Numbered from the stretch's first letter, positions 31,076-46,802 are shown. The stretch is DNA of 64,000 nt from Corallium rubrum (GCA_964035015.1 OZ036017.1:4563261-4627260), one strand, 5' to 3'. A program made the numbers and translations. The notes: generated from the letters alone by a model not told the origin.

Positions 31076-34000
31076 GTCGGGATATCAGCAGCACCACAGG
31101 GGGCTAACTAAATTCTGAAATGTCTTATTCCCAGCTAAATGTTAGTGATTAAGAGGTTGTAATTGTGCTTTAATATTGTTTTAGATTTCTGTCTATAATG
31201 TATAGTTTAGTTGACTGAAAGTGCCTGTTTTTCGACAATATGGTTAAATAGCCCTTCGGACAATCAATTTCAAAAGTAGTTGGGACACTTGAGCTTTTCT
31301 AAATATACCCGTTCAACATCGTCTATTTTGCGATATGTAATGAAGCAAATGAAGAATTCCGGCAAAATTCACCGTAAGCATGGCATACAAAATTGAACAG
31401 GGGGCCGGGGGAGCTGGAAAACCGAAAAAGGACACAAATGTCCCGAGACTTTTGAAAATGATTGTCTGAAAAAACATTTTTCGTTAATAGAACATTAGCT
31501 GTTATGTAGTTGGGTTTGTTACAATAATAGCAATAATTGAGTGAAATGTTGACATTTTGTTGGTAACAGAATTGTTATAGGGAGTTTAAAGGCATGTAGT
31601 TGTGTTATTTCTCCCAAAAAAGTTATTTTATTGATTAAGACGTCTTTGCACGAATTATTGAAAACATGCTACAATGAAAGTGATCGCCTCATGACAATGC
31701 ATTTGGAAAAGCTTGATTTATCTAAAAAATAATTTAAATTTGTTCGCAATCAATCGATTACGCATTTCTTTACGTATGTGGAGAGTTTAACTTAAGCAAT
31801 ATTCCTTTCACTCAAACGACTTCGCCTTAGAGGGGAATTGAAACGTCCTTGTGTTAATCTGAGGTGCGCAGCTAGCCTTTCATGTGTTCTGCCCATATAA
31901 GAGAAACGCTTTTTGGATAGCGAATATTTTAATAATTTCACAAATGCCATAGAATATGTCCGTTACTCAATTTCACTACGGAAAGCAATATTGTAGAAGT
32001 GAACTTCGATCAAAAAGTACGGAATTTTAACCATTCAATAACACCTAATACAAACAAGTAAATTGCGTAATATATTGAAAAATGTGTTGGGCTTTCATTA
32101 GTATACATATCATGCACGAGAGTAGAACTATACACGGCGATAACACGTGGAAATAAAGGGCTAATTATTAACAAATATAACTTGATATTCGGTTGTTATT
32201 ACTAATTTCAGCACTGTGCCCGCACGGTACTCACCACGATACTCACTGATTACCATGGGAATTATTTCGGTAAATCTGTGTTATTTCACGAAAACTGATC
32301 ACTTCGGCTGTTTGCTAGTGTTACCAGCATTGTGTTGGTTTCTATGAAAGGTACTAACTGCTGTTTCATTCACACAATGGCCTTTAAGCGGCGACGATGC
32401 TCACTTCCGTAGCATAAAAGGAGACATAAGATCAAGTTATTTATAGTATATAGCGAGCATCGTTGTAAAAAACGTATTTTAAAAGCGTCAATTGTAAAAA
32501 TGCATTATTATCTTATTCAAACATAACATACTACAAGGAGGGTCTATATAAGATATCATTTTAAATAACAGTCTTCGCTCTATTGCATATTTTTCTGGTG
32601 AGTACCGTTGTGAGTATCGTTGCGAGAAGCGTCGGGATATCAGCAGCACCACAGGGGGCTAACTAAATTCTGAAATGTCTTATTCCCAGCTAAATGTTAG
32701 TGATTAAGAGGTTGTAATTGTGCTTTAATATTGTTTTAGATTTCTGTCTATAATGTATAGTTTAGTTGACTGAAAGTGCCTGTTTTTCGACAATATGGTT
32801 AAATAGCCCTTCGGACAATCAATTTCAAAAGTAGTTGGGACACTTGAGCTTTTCTAAATATACCCGTTCAACATCGTCTATTTTGCGATATGTAATGAAG
32901 CAAATGAAGAATTCCGGCAAAATTCACCGTAAGCATGGCATACAAAATTGAACAGGGGGCCGGGGGAGCTGGAAAACCGAAAAAGGACACAAATGTCCCG
33001 AGACTTTTGAAAATGATTGTCTGAAAAAACATTTTTCGTTAATAGAACATTAGCTGTTATGTAGTTGGGTTTGTTACAATAATAGCAATAATTGAGTGAA
33101 ATGTTGACATTTTGTTGGTAACAGAATTGTTATAGGGAGTTTAAAGGCATGTAGTTGTGTTATTTCTCCCAAAAAAGTTATTTTATTGATTAAGACGTCT
33201 TTGCACGAATTATTGAAAACATGCTACAATGAAAGTGATCGCCTCATGACAATGCATTTGGAAAAGCTTGATTTATCTAAAAAGTAATTTAAATTTGTTC
33301 GCAATCAATCGATTACGCATTTCTTTACGTATGTGAAGAGTTTAACTTAAGCAATATTCCTTTCACTCAAACGACTTCGCCTTAGAGGGGAATTGAAACG
33401 TCCTTGTGTTAATCTGAGGTGCGCAGCTAGCCTTTCATGTGTTCTGCCCATATAAGAGAAACGCTTTTTGGATAGCGAATATTTTAATAATTTCACAAAT
33501 GCCATAGAATATGTCCGTTACTCAATTTCACTACGGAAAGCAATATTGTAGAAGTGAACTTCGATCAAAAAGTACGGAATTTTAACCATTCAATAACACC
33601 TAATACAAACAAGTAAATTGCGTAATATATTGAAAAATGTGTTGGGCTTTCATTAGTATACATATCATGCACGAGAGTAGAACTATACACGGCGATAACA
33701 CGTGGAAATAAAGGGCTAATTATTAACAAATATAACTTGATATTCGGTTGTTATTACTAATTTCAGCACTGTGCCCGCACGGTACTCACCACGATACTCA
33801 CTGATTACCATGGGAATTATTTCGGTAAATCTGTGTTATTTCACGAAAACTGATCACTTTGGCTGTTTGCTAGTGTTACCAGCATTGTGTTGGTTTCTAT
33901 GAAAGGTACTAACTTCTGTTTCATTCACAAAATGGCCTTTAAGCGGCGACGATGCTCACTTCCGTAGCATAAAAGGAGACATAAGATCAAGTTATTTATA

Positions 34001-37000
34001 GTATATAGCGAGCATCGTTGTAAAAAACGTATTTTAAAAGCGTCAATTGTAAAAATGCATTATTATCTTATTCAAACATAACATACTACAAGGAGGGTCT
34101 ATATAAGATATCATTTTAAATAACAGTCTTCGCTCTATTGCATATTTTTCTGGTGAGTACCGTTGTGAGTATCGTTGCGAGAAGCGTCGGGATATCAGCA
34201 GCACCACAGGGGGGCTAACTAAATTCTGAAATGTCATATTCCCAGCTAAATGTTAGTGATTAAGAGGTTGTAATTGTGCTTTAATATTGTTTTAGATTTC
34301 TGTCTATAATGTATAGTTTAGTTGACTGAAAGTGCCTGTTGTTTGACAATATGGTTAAATAGCGCTTCGGACAATCAATTTCAAAAGTAGTTGGGACACT
34401 TGAGCTTTTCTAAATATACCGGTTCAACATCGTCTATTTTGCGATATGTACTCCCTCCCCCTCCCTTTACAATGTTGTCTAATGAAACAAATGAACAATT
34501 CCGGGAAAATTCACCGTAAACATGGCATACAACATTGAACAGGGGGCCGGGGGAGTTGGAAAACCGAAAAAGGACACAAATGTCCCAAGACTTTTGAAAA
34601 TGATTGTCTGAGAAAACATTTTGCGTTAATAGAACATTAAGCTGTTATGTAGTTGGGTTTGTTACTATAATAGCAATAATTCAGTGAAATGTTGGCATTT
34701 TGTTGGTAACAGAATTGTTATAGGGAGTTTAAAGGCATTTAGTTGTGTTTATTGCTCCCAAAAACGTTATTTTATTGATTAAGACGTCTTTGCACGAATT
34801 ATTGAAAACATACTACAATGAAAGTGATGGCCTCACGACAATGCAATTGGAAAAGCTTGATTTATCTAAAAAATAATTTCAATCAATTGATTACGCATTT
34901 CTTTATGTTTGTGAAGAGTTTAACTTATGCAATATTTCCTTCACTTAAACGACTTTGCCTTAATTGGGGAATTGAAACGTCCTTGTGTTAACCTGAGGTG
35001 CGTAGCCTTTCATGTGTTCTGCGCATGTAAGCGAAAACGCTTTTTGGATAGAGAATATTTTAATAATTTCACAAATTGCATAGTGCGTTACTCAATTTCA
35101 CTACGGAAAGCAATATTGTAGAAGTGAACTTCGATCAAAAAGTACGGAATTTTAAACATTCAATAGCACCTAATCAAACAAGTATATAAATTGCGTAATA
35201 TATTGAAAATTGTTTTAGGTTTTCATTAGTATGCATATCATGCACGAGAGTAGAAGTATACACAGCGATAACACGTGTAAATATTGGGCTAATTATTAAC
35301 AAATATAACTTGATATTCGGTTGTTATTACTAATTTCGGCACTGTGCTCGAACGGTACTCACCACGGTACTCACTGATTACCATGGGAATTATTTCGGTA
35401 AATCTGTGTTATTTCACGAAAACTGATCACTTCGGCTGTTTGCTAGTGTTACCAGCATTGTGTTGGTTTCTATGAAAGGTACTAACTGCTGTTTCATTCA
35501 CACAATGGCCTTTAAGCGGCGACGATGCTCACTTCCGTAGCATAAAAGGAGACATAAGATCAAGTTATTTATAGTATATAGCGAGCATCGTTGTAAAAAA
35601 CGTATTTTAAAAGCGTCAATTGTAAAAATGCATTATTATCTTATTCAAACATAACATACTACAAGGAGGGTCTATATAAGATATCATTTTAAATAACAGT
35701 CTTCGCTCTATTGCATATTTTTCTGGTGAGTACCGTTGTGAGTATCGTTGCGAGAAGCGTCGGGATATCAGCAGCACCACAGGGGGCTAACTAAATTCTG
35801 AAATGTCTTATTCCCAGCTAAATGTTAGTGATTAAGAGGTTGTAATTGTGCTTTAATATTGTTTTAGATTTCTGTCTATAATGTATAGTTTAGTTGACTG
35901 AAAGTGCCTGTTTTTCGACAATATGGTTAAATAGCCCTTCGGACAATCAATTTCAAAAGTAGTTGGGACACTTGAGCTTTTCTAAATATACCCGTTCAAC
36001 ATCGTCTATTTTGCGATATGTAATGAAGCAAATGAAGAATTCCGGCAAAATTCACCGTAAGCATGGCATACAAAATTGAACAGGGGGCCGGGGGAGCTGG
36101 AAAACCGAAAAAGGACACAAATGTCCCGAGACTTTTGAAAATGATTGTCTGAAAAAACATTTTTCGTTAATAGAACATTAGCTGTTATGTAGTTGGGTTT
36201 GTTACAATAATAGCAATAATTGAGTGAAATGTTGACATTTTGTTGGTAACAGAATTGTTATAGGGAGTTTAAAGGCATGTAGTTGTGTTATTTCTCCCAA
36301 AAAAGTTATTTTATTGATTAAGACGTCTTTGCACGAATTATTGAAAACATGCTACAATGAAAGTGATCGCCTCATGACAATGCATTTGGAAAAGCTTGAT
36401 TTATCTAAAAAATAATTTAAATTTGTTCGCAATCAATCGATTACGCATTTCTTTACGTATGTGGAGAGTTTAACTTAAGCAATATTCCTTTCACTCAAAC
36501 GACTTCGCCTTAGAGGGGAATTGAAACGTCCTTGTGTTAATCTGAGGTGCGCAGCTAGCCTTTCATGTGTTCTGCCCATATAAGAGAAACGCTTTTTGGA
36601 TAGCGAATATTTTAATAATTTCACAAATGCCATAGAATATGTCCGTTACTCAATTTCACTACGGAAAGCAATATTGTAGAAGTGAACTTCGATCAAAAAG
36701 TACGGAATTTTAACCATTCAATAACACCTAATACAAACAAGTAAATTGCGTAATATATTGAAAAATGTGTTGGGCTTTCATTAGTATACATATCATGCAC
36801 GAGAGTAGAACTATACACGGCGATAACACGTGGAAATAAAGGGCTAATTATTAACAAATATAACTTGATATTCGGTTGTTATTACTAATTTCAGCACTGT
36901 GCCCGCACGGTACTCACCACGATACTCACTGATTACCATGGGAATTATTTCGGTAAATCTGTGTTATTTCACGAAAACTGATCACTTTGGCTGTTTGCTA

Positions 37001-37500
37001 GTGTTACCAGCATTGTGTTGGTTTCTATGAAAGGTACTAACTTCTGTTTCATTCACAAAATGGCCTTTAAGCGGCGACGATGCTCACTTCCGTAGCATAA
37101 AAGGAGACATAAGATCAAGTTATTTATAGTATATAGCGAGCATCGTTGTAAAAAACGTATTTTAAAAGCGTCAATTGTAAAAATGCATTATTATCTTATT
37201 CAAACATAACATACTACAAGGAGGGTCTATATAAGATATCATTTTAAATAACAGTCTTCGCTCTATTGCATATTTTTCTGGTGAGTACCGTTGTGAGTAT
37301 CGTTGCGAGAAGCGTCGGGATATCAGCAGCACCACAGGGGGGCTAACTAAATTCTGAAATGTCATATTCCCAGCTAAATGTTAGTGATTAAGAGGTTGTA
37401 ATTGTGCTTTAATATTGTTTTAGATTTCTGTCTATAATGTATAGTTTAGTTGACTGAAAGTGCCTGTTGTTTGACAATATGGTTAAATAGCGCTTCGGAC

Positions 37501-38873
37501 AATCAATTTCAAAAGTAGTTGGGACACTTGAGCTTTTCTAAATATACCGGTTCAACATCGTCTATTTTGCGATATGTACTCCCTCCCCCTCCCTTTACAA
37601 TGTTGTCTAATGAAACAAATGAACAATTCCGGGAAAATTCACCGTAAACATGGCATACAACATTGAACAGGGGGCCGGGGGAGTTGGAAAACCGAAAAAG
37701 GACACAAATGTCCCGACACTTTTGAAAATGATTGTCTGAAATAACATTTTTCGTTAATAGAACATTAGCTGTTATGTAGTTGGGTTTGTTACAATAATAG
37801 CAATAATTGAGTGAAATGTTGACATTTTGTTGGTAACAGAATTGTTATAGGGAGTTTAAAGGCATGTAGTTGTGTTATTTCTCCCAAAAAAGTTATTTTA
37901 TTGATTAAGACGTCTTTGCACGAATTGTTGAAAACATACTACAATGAAAGTGATCGCCTTATGACAATGCATTTGGAAAAGCTTGATTTATCTAAAAAAT
38001 AATTTAAATTTGTTCGCAATCAATCGATTACGCATGTCTTTACGTATGTGGAGAGTTTAACTTATGCAATATTCATTTCACTCAAACGACTTCGCCTTAA
38101 AGGGGAATTGAAACGTCCTTGTCTTAATCTGAGGTGCGCAGCTAGCCTTTCATGTGTTCTGCCATATAAGAGAAAACGCTTTTTGGATAACGAATATTTT
38201 AATAATTTCACAAATGCCATAGAATATGTCCGTTACTCAATTTCACTACGGAAAGCAATATTGTAGAAGTGAACTTCGATCAAAAAGTACGAATTTTAAA
38301 CATTCAATAACACCTAATACAAACAAGTAAATTGCGTAATATATTGAAAAATGTTTTGGGCTTTCATAAGTATACATATCATGCACGAGATTAGAAGTAT
38401 ACACGGCGATAACACGTGGAAATAAAGGGCTAATTATTAACAAATATAACTTGATATTCGGTTGTTATTACTAATTTCAGCACTGTGCCCGCACGGTACT
38501 CACCACGATACTCACTGATTACCATGGGAATTATTTCGGTAAATCTGTGTTATTTCACGAAAACTGATCACTTTGGCTGTTTGCTAGTGTTACCAGGGTC
38601 TATATAAGATATCATTTTATATAACAGTCTTCACTCTATTGCATATTTTTCTGGTGAGTACCGTTGTGAGTATCGTTGCGAGAAGCGTCGGGATATCAGC
38701 AGCACCACAGGGGGGCTAACTAAATTCTGAAATGTCATATTCCCAGCTAAATGTTAGTGATTAAGAGGTTGTAATTGTGCTTTAATATTGTTTTAGATTT
38801 CTGTCTATAATGTATAGTTTAGTTGACTGAAAGTGCCTGTTGTTTGACAATATGGTTAAATAGCGCTTCGGGC
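37501..38873 (+). repeat. Satellite unit with ~213 bp deletion
   Basis: At about 38594 GTGTTACCAG joins directly to GGTCTATATAAG, skipping the segment that holds ACGATGCTCAC and GCGAGCATCGTTG. Only this unit has the deletion. Confidence 0.9.
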
Positions 38874-41800
38874 AATCAATTTCAAAAGTAGTTGGGACAC
38901 CTGAGCTTTTCTAAATATACCTGTTCAACATCGTCTATTTTGCGATATGTACTCCCTCCCCCTCCCTTTACAATGTTGTCTAATGAAACAAATGAACAAT
39001 TCCGGCAAAATTCACCGTAAACATGGCATACAACATTGAACAGGGGGCCGGGGGAGTTGGAAAACCGAAAAAGGACACAAATGTCCCGAGACTTTTGAAA
39101 ATGATTGTCTGAAATAACATTTTTCGTTAATAGAGCATTAGCTGTTATGTAGTTGGGTTTGTTACAATAATAGCAATAATTGAGTGAAATGTTGACATTT
39201 TGTTGGTAACAGAATTGTTATAGGGAGTTTAAAGGCATGTAGTTGTATTATTTCTCCCAAAAAAGTTATTTTATTGATTAAGACGTCTTTGCACGAATTG
39301 TTGAAAACATACTACAATGAAAGTGATCGCCTCATGACAATGCATTTGGAAAAGCTTGATTTATCTAAAAAATAATTTAAATTTGTTCGCAATCAATCGA
39401 TTACGTATTTCTTTACGTATGTGGAGAGTTTAACTTATGCAATATTCCTTTCACTCAAACGACTTCGCCTTAAAGGGGAATTGAAACGTCCTTGTGTTAA
39501 TCTGAGGTGCGCAGCTAGCCTTTCATGTGTTCTGCCATATAAGAGAAAACGCTTTTTGGTAAACGAATATTTTAATAATTTCACAAATGCCATAGAATAT
39601 GTCCGTTACTCAATTTCACTACGGAAAGCAATATTGTAGAAGTGAACTTCGATCAAAAAGTACGAATTTTAAACATTCAATAACACCTAATACAAACAAG
39701 TAAATTGCGTAATATATTGAAAAATGTTTTGGGCTTTCATAAGTATACATATCATGCACGAGATTAGAAGTATACACGGCGATAACACGTTGAAATAAAG
39801 GGCTAATTATTAACAAATATAACTTGATATTCGGTTGTTATTACTAATTTCAGCACTGTGCCCGCACGGTACTCACCACGATACTCACTGATTACCATGG
39901 GAATTATTTCGGTAAATCTGTGTTATTTCACGAAAACTGATCACTTTGGCTGTTTGCTAGTGTTACCAGCATTGTGTTGGTTTCTATGAAAGGTACTAAC
40001 TGCTGTTTCATTCACAAAATGGCCTTTAAGCGGCGACGATGCTCACTTCATGTAGCATAAAAGGAGACATAAGATCAAGTTATTTATAGTATATAGCGAG
40101 CATCGTTGTAAAAAACGTATTTTAAAAGCGTCAATTGTAAAAATGCATTATTATCTTATTCAAACATAACATACTACAAGGAGGGTCTATATAAGATATC
40201 ATTTTAAATAACAGTCTTCACTCTATTGCATATTTTTCTGGTGAGTACCGTTGTGAGTATCGTTGCGAGAAGCGTCGGGATATCAGCAGCACCACAGGGG
40301 GGCTAACTAAATTCTGAAATGTCATATTCCCAGCTAAGTGTTAGTGATTAAGAGGTTGTAATTGTGCTTTACTATTGTTTTAGATTTCTGTCTATAATGT
40401 ATAGTTTAGTTGACTGAAAGTGCCTGTTGTTTGACAATATGGTTAAATAGCGCTTCGGACAATCAATTTCAAAAGTAGTTGGGACACTTGAGCTTTTCTA
40501 AATATACCCGTTCAACATCGTCTATTTTGCGATATGTACTCCCTCCCCCTCCCTTTACAATGTTGTCTAATGAAACAAATGAACAATTCCGGCAAAATTC
40601 ACCGTAAACATGGCATACAACATTGAACAGGGGGCCGGGGGAGTTGGAAAACCGAAAAAGGACACAAATGCCCCGAGACTTTTGAAAATGATTGTCTGAA
40701 ATAACATTTTTCGTTAATAGAACATTAGCTGTTATGTAGTTGGGTTTGTTACAATAATAGCAATAATTGAGTGAAATGTTGACATTTTGTTGGTAACAGA
40801 ATTGTTATAGGGAGTTTAAAGGCATGTAGTTGTATTATTTCTCCCAAAAAAGTTATTTTATTGATTAAGACGTCTTTGCACGAATTGTTGAAAACATACT
40901 ACAATGAAAGTGATCGCCTCATGACAATGCATTTGGAAAAGCTTGATTTATCTAAAAAATAATTTAAATTTGTTCGCAATCAATCGATTACGTATTTCTT
41001 TACGTATGTGGAGAGTTTAACTTATGCAATATTCCTTTCACTCAAACGACTTCGTTTTAAAGGGGAATTGAAACGTCCTTGTGTTAATCTGAGGTGCGCA
41101 GCTAGCCTTTCATGTGTTCTGCCATATAAGAGAAAACGCTTTTTGGTTAACGAATATTTTAATAATTTCACAAATGCCATAGAATATGTCCGTTACTCAA
41201 TTTCACTACGGAAAGCAATATTGTAGAAGTGAACTTCGATCAAAAAGTACGAATTTTAAACATTCAATAACACCTAATACAAACAAGTAAATTGCGTAAT
41301 ATATTGAAAAATGTTTTGGGCTTTCATAAGTATACATATCATGCACGAGATTAGAAGTATACACGGCGATAACACGTTGAAATAAAGGGCTAATTATTAA
41401 CAAATATAACTTGATATTCGGTTGTTATTACTAATTTCAGCACTGTGCCCGCACGGTACTCACCACGATACTCACTGATTACCATGGGAATTATTTCGGT
41501 AAATCTGTGTTATTTCACGAAAACTGATCACTTTGGCTGTTTGCTAGTGTTACCAGCATTGTGTTGGTTTCTATGAAAGGTACTAACTGCTGTTTCATTC
41601 ACAAAATGGCCTTTAAGCGGCGACGATATTCACTTCTGTAGCATAAAAGGAGACATAAGATCAAGTTATTTATAGTATATAGCGAGCATCGTTGTAAAAA
41701 ACGTATTTTAAAAGCGTCAATTGTAAAAATGCATTATTATCTTATTCAAACATAACATACTACAAGGAGGGTCTATATAAGATATCATTTTAAATAACAG

Positions 41801-44800
41801 TCTTCACTCTATTGCATATTTTTCTGGTGAGTACTGTTGTGAGTATCGTTGCGAGAAGCGTCGGGATATCAGCAGCACCACAGGGGGGCTAACTAAATTC
41901 TGAAATGTCATATTCCCAGCTAAGTGTTAGTGATTAAGAGGTTGTAATTGTGCTTTACTATTGTTTTAGATTTCTGTCTATAATGTATAGTTTAGTTGAC
42001 TGAAAGTGCCTGTTTTTCGACAATATGGTTAAATAGCGCTTCGGACAATCAATTTCAAAAGTAGTTGGGACACTTGAGCTTTTCTAAATATACCCGTTCA
42101 ACATCGTCTATTTTGCGATATGTACTCCCTCCCCCTCCCTTTACAATGTTGTCTAATGAAACAAATGAACAATTCCGGCAAAATTCACCGTAAACATGGC
42201 ATACAACATTGAACAGGGGGCCGGGGGAGTTGGAAAACCGAAAAAGGACACAAATGTCCCGAGACTTTTGAAAATGATTGTCTGAAAAAACATTTTTCGT
42301 TAATAGAACATTAGCTGTTATGTAGTTGGGTTTGTTACAATAATAGCAATAATTGAGTGAAATGTTGATATTTTGTTGGTAACAGAATTGTTATAGGGAG
42401 TTTAAAGGCATGTAGTTGTGTTATTTCTCCCAAAAAAGTTATTTTATTGATTAAGACGTCTTTGCACGAATTATTGAAAACATACTACAATGAAAGTGAT
42501 CGCCTCATGACAATGCATTTGGAAAAGCTTGATTTATCTAAAAAATAATTTAAATTTGTTCGCAATCAATCGATTACGTATTTCTTTACGTATGTGGAGA
42601 GTTTAAGTTAAGCAATATTCCTTTCACTCAAACGACTTCGCCTTAAAGGGGAATTGAAACGTCCCTGTGTTAATCTGAGGTGCGCAGCTAGCCTTTCATG
42701 TGTTCTGCCCATATAAGAGAAACGCTTTTTGGATAGCGAATATTTTAATAATTTCACAAATGCCATAGAATATGTCCGTTACTCAATTTCACTACGGAAA
42801 GCAATATTGTAGAAGTGAACTTCGATCAAAAAGTACGGAATTTTAAACATTCAATAACGCCTAATACAAACAAGTAAATTGCGTAATATATTGAAAAATG
42901 TTTTGGGCTTTCATTAGTATACATATCATGCACGAGAGTAGAAGTATACACGGCGATAACACGTGGAAATAAAGGGCTAATTATTAAGAAATATAACTTG
43001 ATATTCGGTTGTTATTACTAATTTCAGCACGGTGCCTGCACGGTACTCACCACGATACTCACTGATTACCATGGGAATTATTTCGGTAAATCTGTGTTAT
43101 TTCACGAAAACTGATCACTTTAGCTGTTTGCTAGTGTTACCAGCATTGTGTTGGTTTCTATGAAAGGTACTAACTGCTGTTTCATTCACAAAATGGCCTT
43201 TAAGCGGCGACGATATTCACTTCTGTAGCATAAAAGGAGACATAAGATCAAGTTATTTATAGTATATAGCGAGCATCGTTGTAAAAAACGTATTTTAAAA
43301 GCGTCAATTGTAAAAATGCATTATTATCTTATTCAAACATAACATACTACAAGGAGGGTCTATATAAGATATCATTTTAAATAACAGTCTTCACTCTATT
43401 GCATATTTTTCTGGTGAGTACCGTTGTGAGTATCGTTGCGAGAAGCGTCGGAATATCAGCAGCACCACAGGGGGGCTAACTAAATTCTGAAATGTCATAT
43501 TCCCAGCTAAATGTTAGTGATTAAGAGGTTGTAATTGTGCTTTACTATTGTTTTAGATTTCTGTCTATAATGTATAGTTTAGTTGACTGAAAGTGCCTGT
43601 TGTTTGACAATATGGTTAAATAGCGCTTCGGACAATCAATTTCAAAAGTAGTTGGGACACTTGAGCTTTTCTAAATATACCTGTTCAACATCGTCTATTT
43701 TGCGATATGTACTCCCTCCCCCTCCCTTTACAATGTTGTCTAATGAAACAAATGAACAATTCCGGCAAAATTCACCGTAAACATGGCATACAACATTGAA
43801 CAGGGGGCCGGGGGAGTTGGAAAACCGAAAAAGGACACAAATGCCCCGAGACTTTTGAAAATGATTGTCTGAAATAACATTTTTCGTTAATAGAACATTA
43901 GCTGTTATGTAGTTGGGTTTGTTACAATAATAGCAATAATTGAGTGAAATGTTGACATTTTGTTGGTAACAGAATTGTTATAGGGAGTTTAAAGGCATGT
44001 AGTTGTGTTATTTCTCCCAAAAAAGTTATTTTATTGATTAAGACGTCTTTGCACGAATTGTTGAAAACATACTACAATGAAAGTGATCGCCTCATGACAA
44101 TGCATTTGGAAAAGCTTGATTTATCTAAAAAATAATTTAAATTTGTTCGCAATCAATCGATTACGTATTTCTTTACGTATGTGGAGAGTTTAACTTATGC
44201 AATATTCCTTTCACTCAAACGACTTCGTTTTAAAGGGGAATTGAAACGTCCTTGTGTTAATCTGAGGTGCGCAGCTAGCCTTTCATGTGTTCTGCCATAT
44301 AAGAGAAAACGCTTTTTGGTTAACGAATATTTTAATAATTTCACAAATGCCATAGAATATGTCCGTTACTCAATTTCACTACGGAAAGCAATATTGTAGA
44401 AGTGAACTTCGATCAAAAAGTACGAATTTTAAACATTCAATAACACCTAATACAAACAAGTAAATTGCGTAATATATTGAAAAATGTTTTGGGCTTTCAT
44501 AAGTATACATATCATGCACGAGATTAGAAGTATACACGGCGATAACACGTGGAAATAAAGGGCTAATTATTAACAAATATAACTTGATATTCGGTTGTTA
44601 TTACTAATTTCAGCACTGTGCCCGCACGGTACTCACCACGATACTCACTGATTACCATGGGAATTATTTCGGTAAATCTGTGTTATTTCACGAAAACTGA
44701 TCACTTTGGCTGTTTGCTAGTGTTACCAGCATTGTGTTGGTTTCTATGAAAGGTACTAACTGCTGTTTCATTCACAAAATGGCCTTTAAGCGGCGACGAT

Positions 44801-45219
44801 ATTCACTTCTGTAGCATAAAAGGAGACATAAGATCAAGTTATTTATAGTATGTAGCGAGCATCGTTGTAAAAAACGTATTTTAAAATCGTCAATTGTAAA
44901 AATGCATTATTATCTTATTCAAACGTAACATACTACAAGGAGGGTCTATATAAGATATCATTTTAAATAACAGTCTTCACTCTATTGCATATTTTTCTGG
45001 TGAGTACCGTTGTGAGTATCGTTGCGAGAAGCGTCGGGATATCAGCAGCACCACAGGGGGCTAATTAAACTCTGAAATGTCATATTCCCAGCTAAATGTT
45101 AGTGATTAAGAGGTTGTAATTGTGCTTTACTATTGTTTTAGATTTCTGTCTATAATGTATAGTTTACTTGACTGAAAGTGCCTGTTTTTCGACAATATGG
45201 TTAAATAGCGCTTCGGACA

Positions 45220-46802
45220 ATCAATTTCAAAAGTAGTTGGGACACTTGAGCTTTTCTTAATATACCCGTTCAACATCGTCTATTTTGCGATATGTACTCC
45301 CTCCCCTCCCTTTACAATGTTGTCTAATGAAACAAATGAACAATTCCGGCAAAATTCACCGTAAACATGGCATACAACATTGAACAGGGGGCCGGGGGAG
45401 TTGGAAAACCGAAAAAGGACACAAATGTCCCAAGACTTTTGAAAATGATTGTCTGAAAAAACATTTTTCGTTAATAGAACATTAGCTGTTATGTAGTTGG
45501 GTTTGTTACAATAATAGCAATAATTGAGTGAAATGTTGACATTTTGTTGGTAACAGAATTGTTATAGGGAGTTTAAAGGCATGTAGTTGTGTTATTTCTC
45601 CCAAAAAAGTTATTTTATTGATTAAGACGTCTTTGCACGAATTATTGAAAACATGCTACAATGAAAGTGATCGCCTCATGACAATGCATTTGGAAAAGCT
45701 TGATTTATCTAAAAAATAATTTAAATTTGTTCGCAATCAATCGATTACGCATTTCTTTACGTATGTGGAGAGTTTAACTTAAGCAATATTCCTGTCACTC
45801 AAACGACTTCGCCTTAGAGGGGAATTGAAACGTCCTTGTGTTAATCTGAGGTGCGCAGCTAGCCTTTCATGTGTTCTGCCCATATAAGAGAAACGCTTTT
45901 GGATAGCGAATATTTTAATAATTTCACAAATGCCATAGAATATGTCCGTTACTCAATTTCACTACGGAAAGCAATATTGTAGAAGTGAACTTCGATCAAA
46001 AAGTACGGAATTTTAACCATTCAATAACACCTAATACAAACAAGTAAATTGCGTAATATATTGAAAAATGTGTTGGGCTTTCATTAGTATACATATCATG
46101 CACGAGAGTAGAACTATACACGGCGATAACACGTGGAAATAAAGGGCTAATTATTAACAAATATAACTTGATATTCGGTTGTTATTACTAATTTCAGCAC
46201 TGTGCCCGCACGGTACTCACCACGATACTCACTGATTACCATGGGAATTATTTCGGTAAATCTGTGTTATTTCACGAAAACTGATCACTTTGGCTGTTTG
46301 CTAGTGTTACCAGCATTGTGTTGGTTTCTATGAAAGGTACTAACTTCTGTTTCATTCACAAAATGGCCTTTAAGCGGCGACGATGCTCACTTCCGTAGCA
46401 TAAAAGGAGACATAAGATCAAGTTATTTATAGTATATAGCGAGCATCGTTGTAAAAAACGTATTTTAAAAGCGTCAATTGTAAAAATGCATTATTATCTT
46501 ATTCAAACATAACATACTACAAGGAGGGTCTATATAAGATATCATTTTAAATAACAGTCTTCGCTCTATTGCATATTTTTCTGGTGAGTACCGTTGTGAG
46601 TATCGTTGCGAGAAGCGTCGGGATATCAGCAGCACCACAGGGGGCTAACTAAATTCTGAAATGTCATATTCCCAGCTAAATGTTAGTGATTAAGAGGTTG
46701 TAATTGTGCTTTAATATTGTTTTAGATTTCTGTCTATAATGTATAGTTTAGTTGACTGAAAGTGCCTGTTGTTTGACAATATGGTTAAATAGCGCTTCGG
46801 AC
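45220..46802 (+). repeat. Mosaic satellite unit (C then B)
   Basis: Its first third has the CTCCCTCCCCTCCC block of types A/C, while from about 45640 it has B marks (ACATGCTACAATG, AACTTAAGCAATATTCC, CCCATATAAGAGAAACGC). The unit at 42048 is also mixed. This implies exchange or gene conversion between units. Confidence 0.75.
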
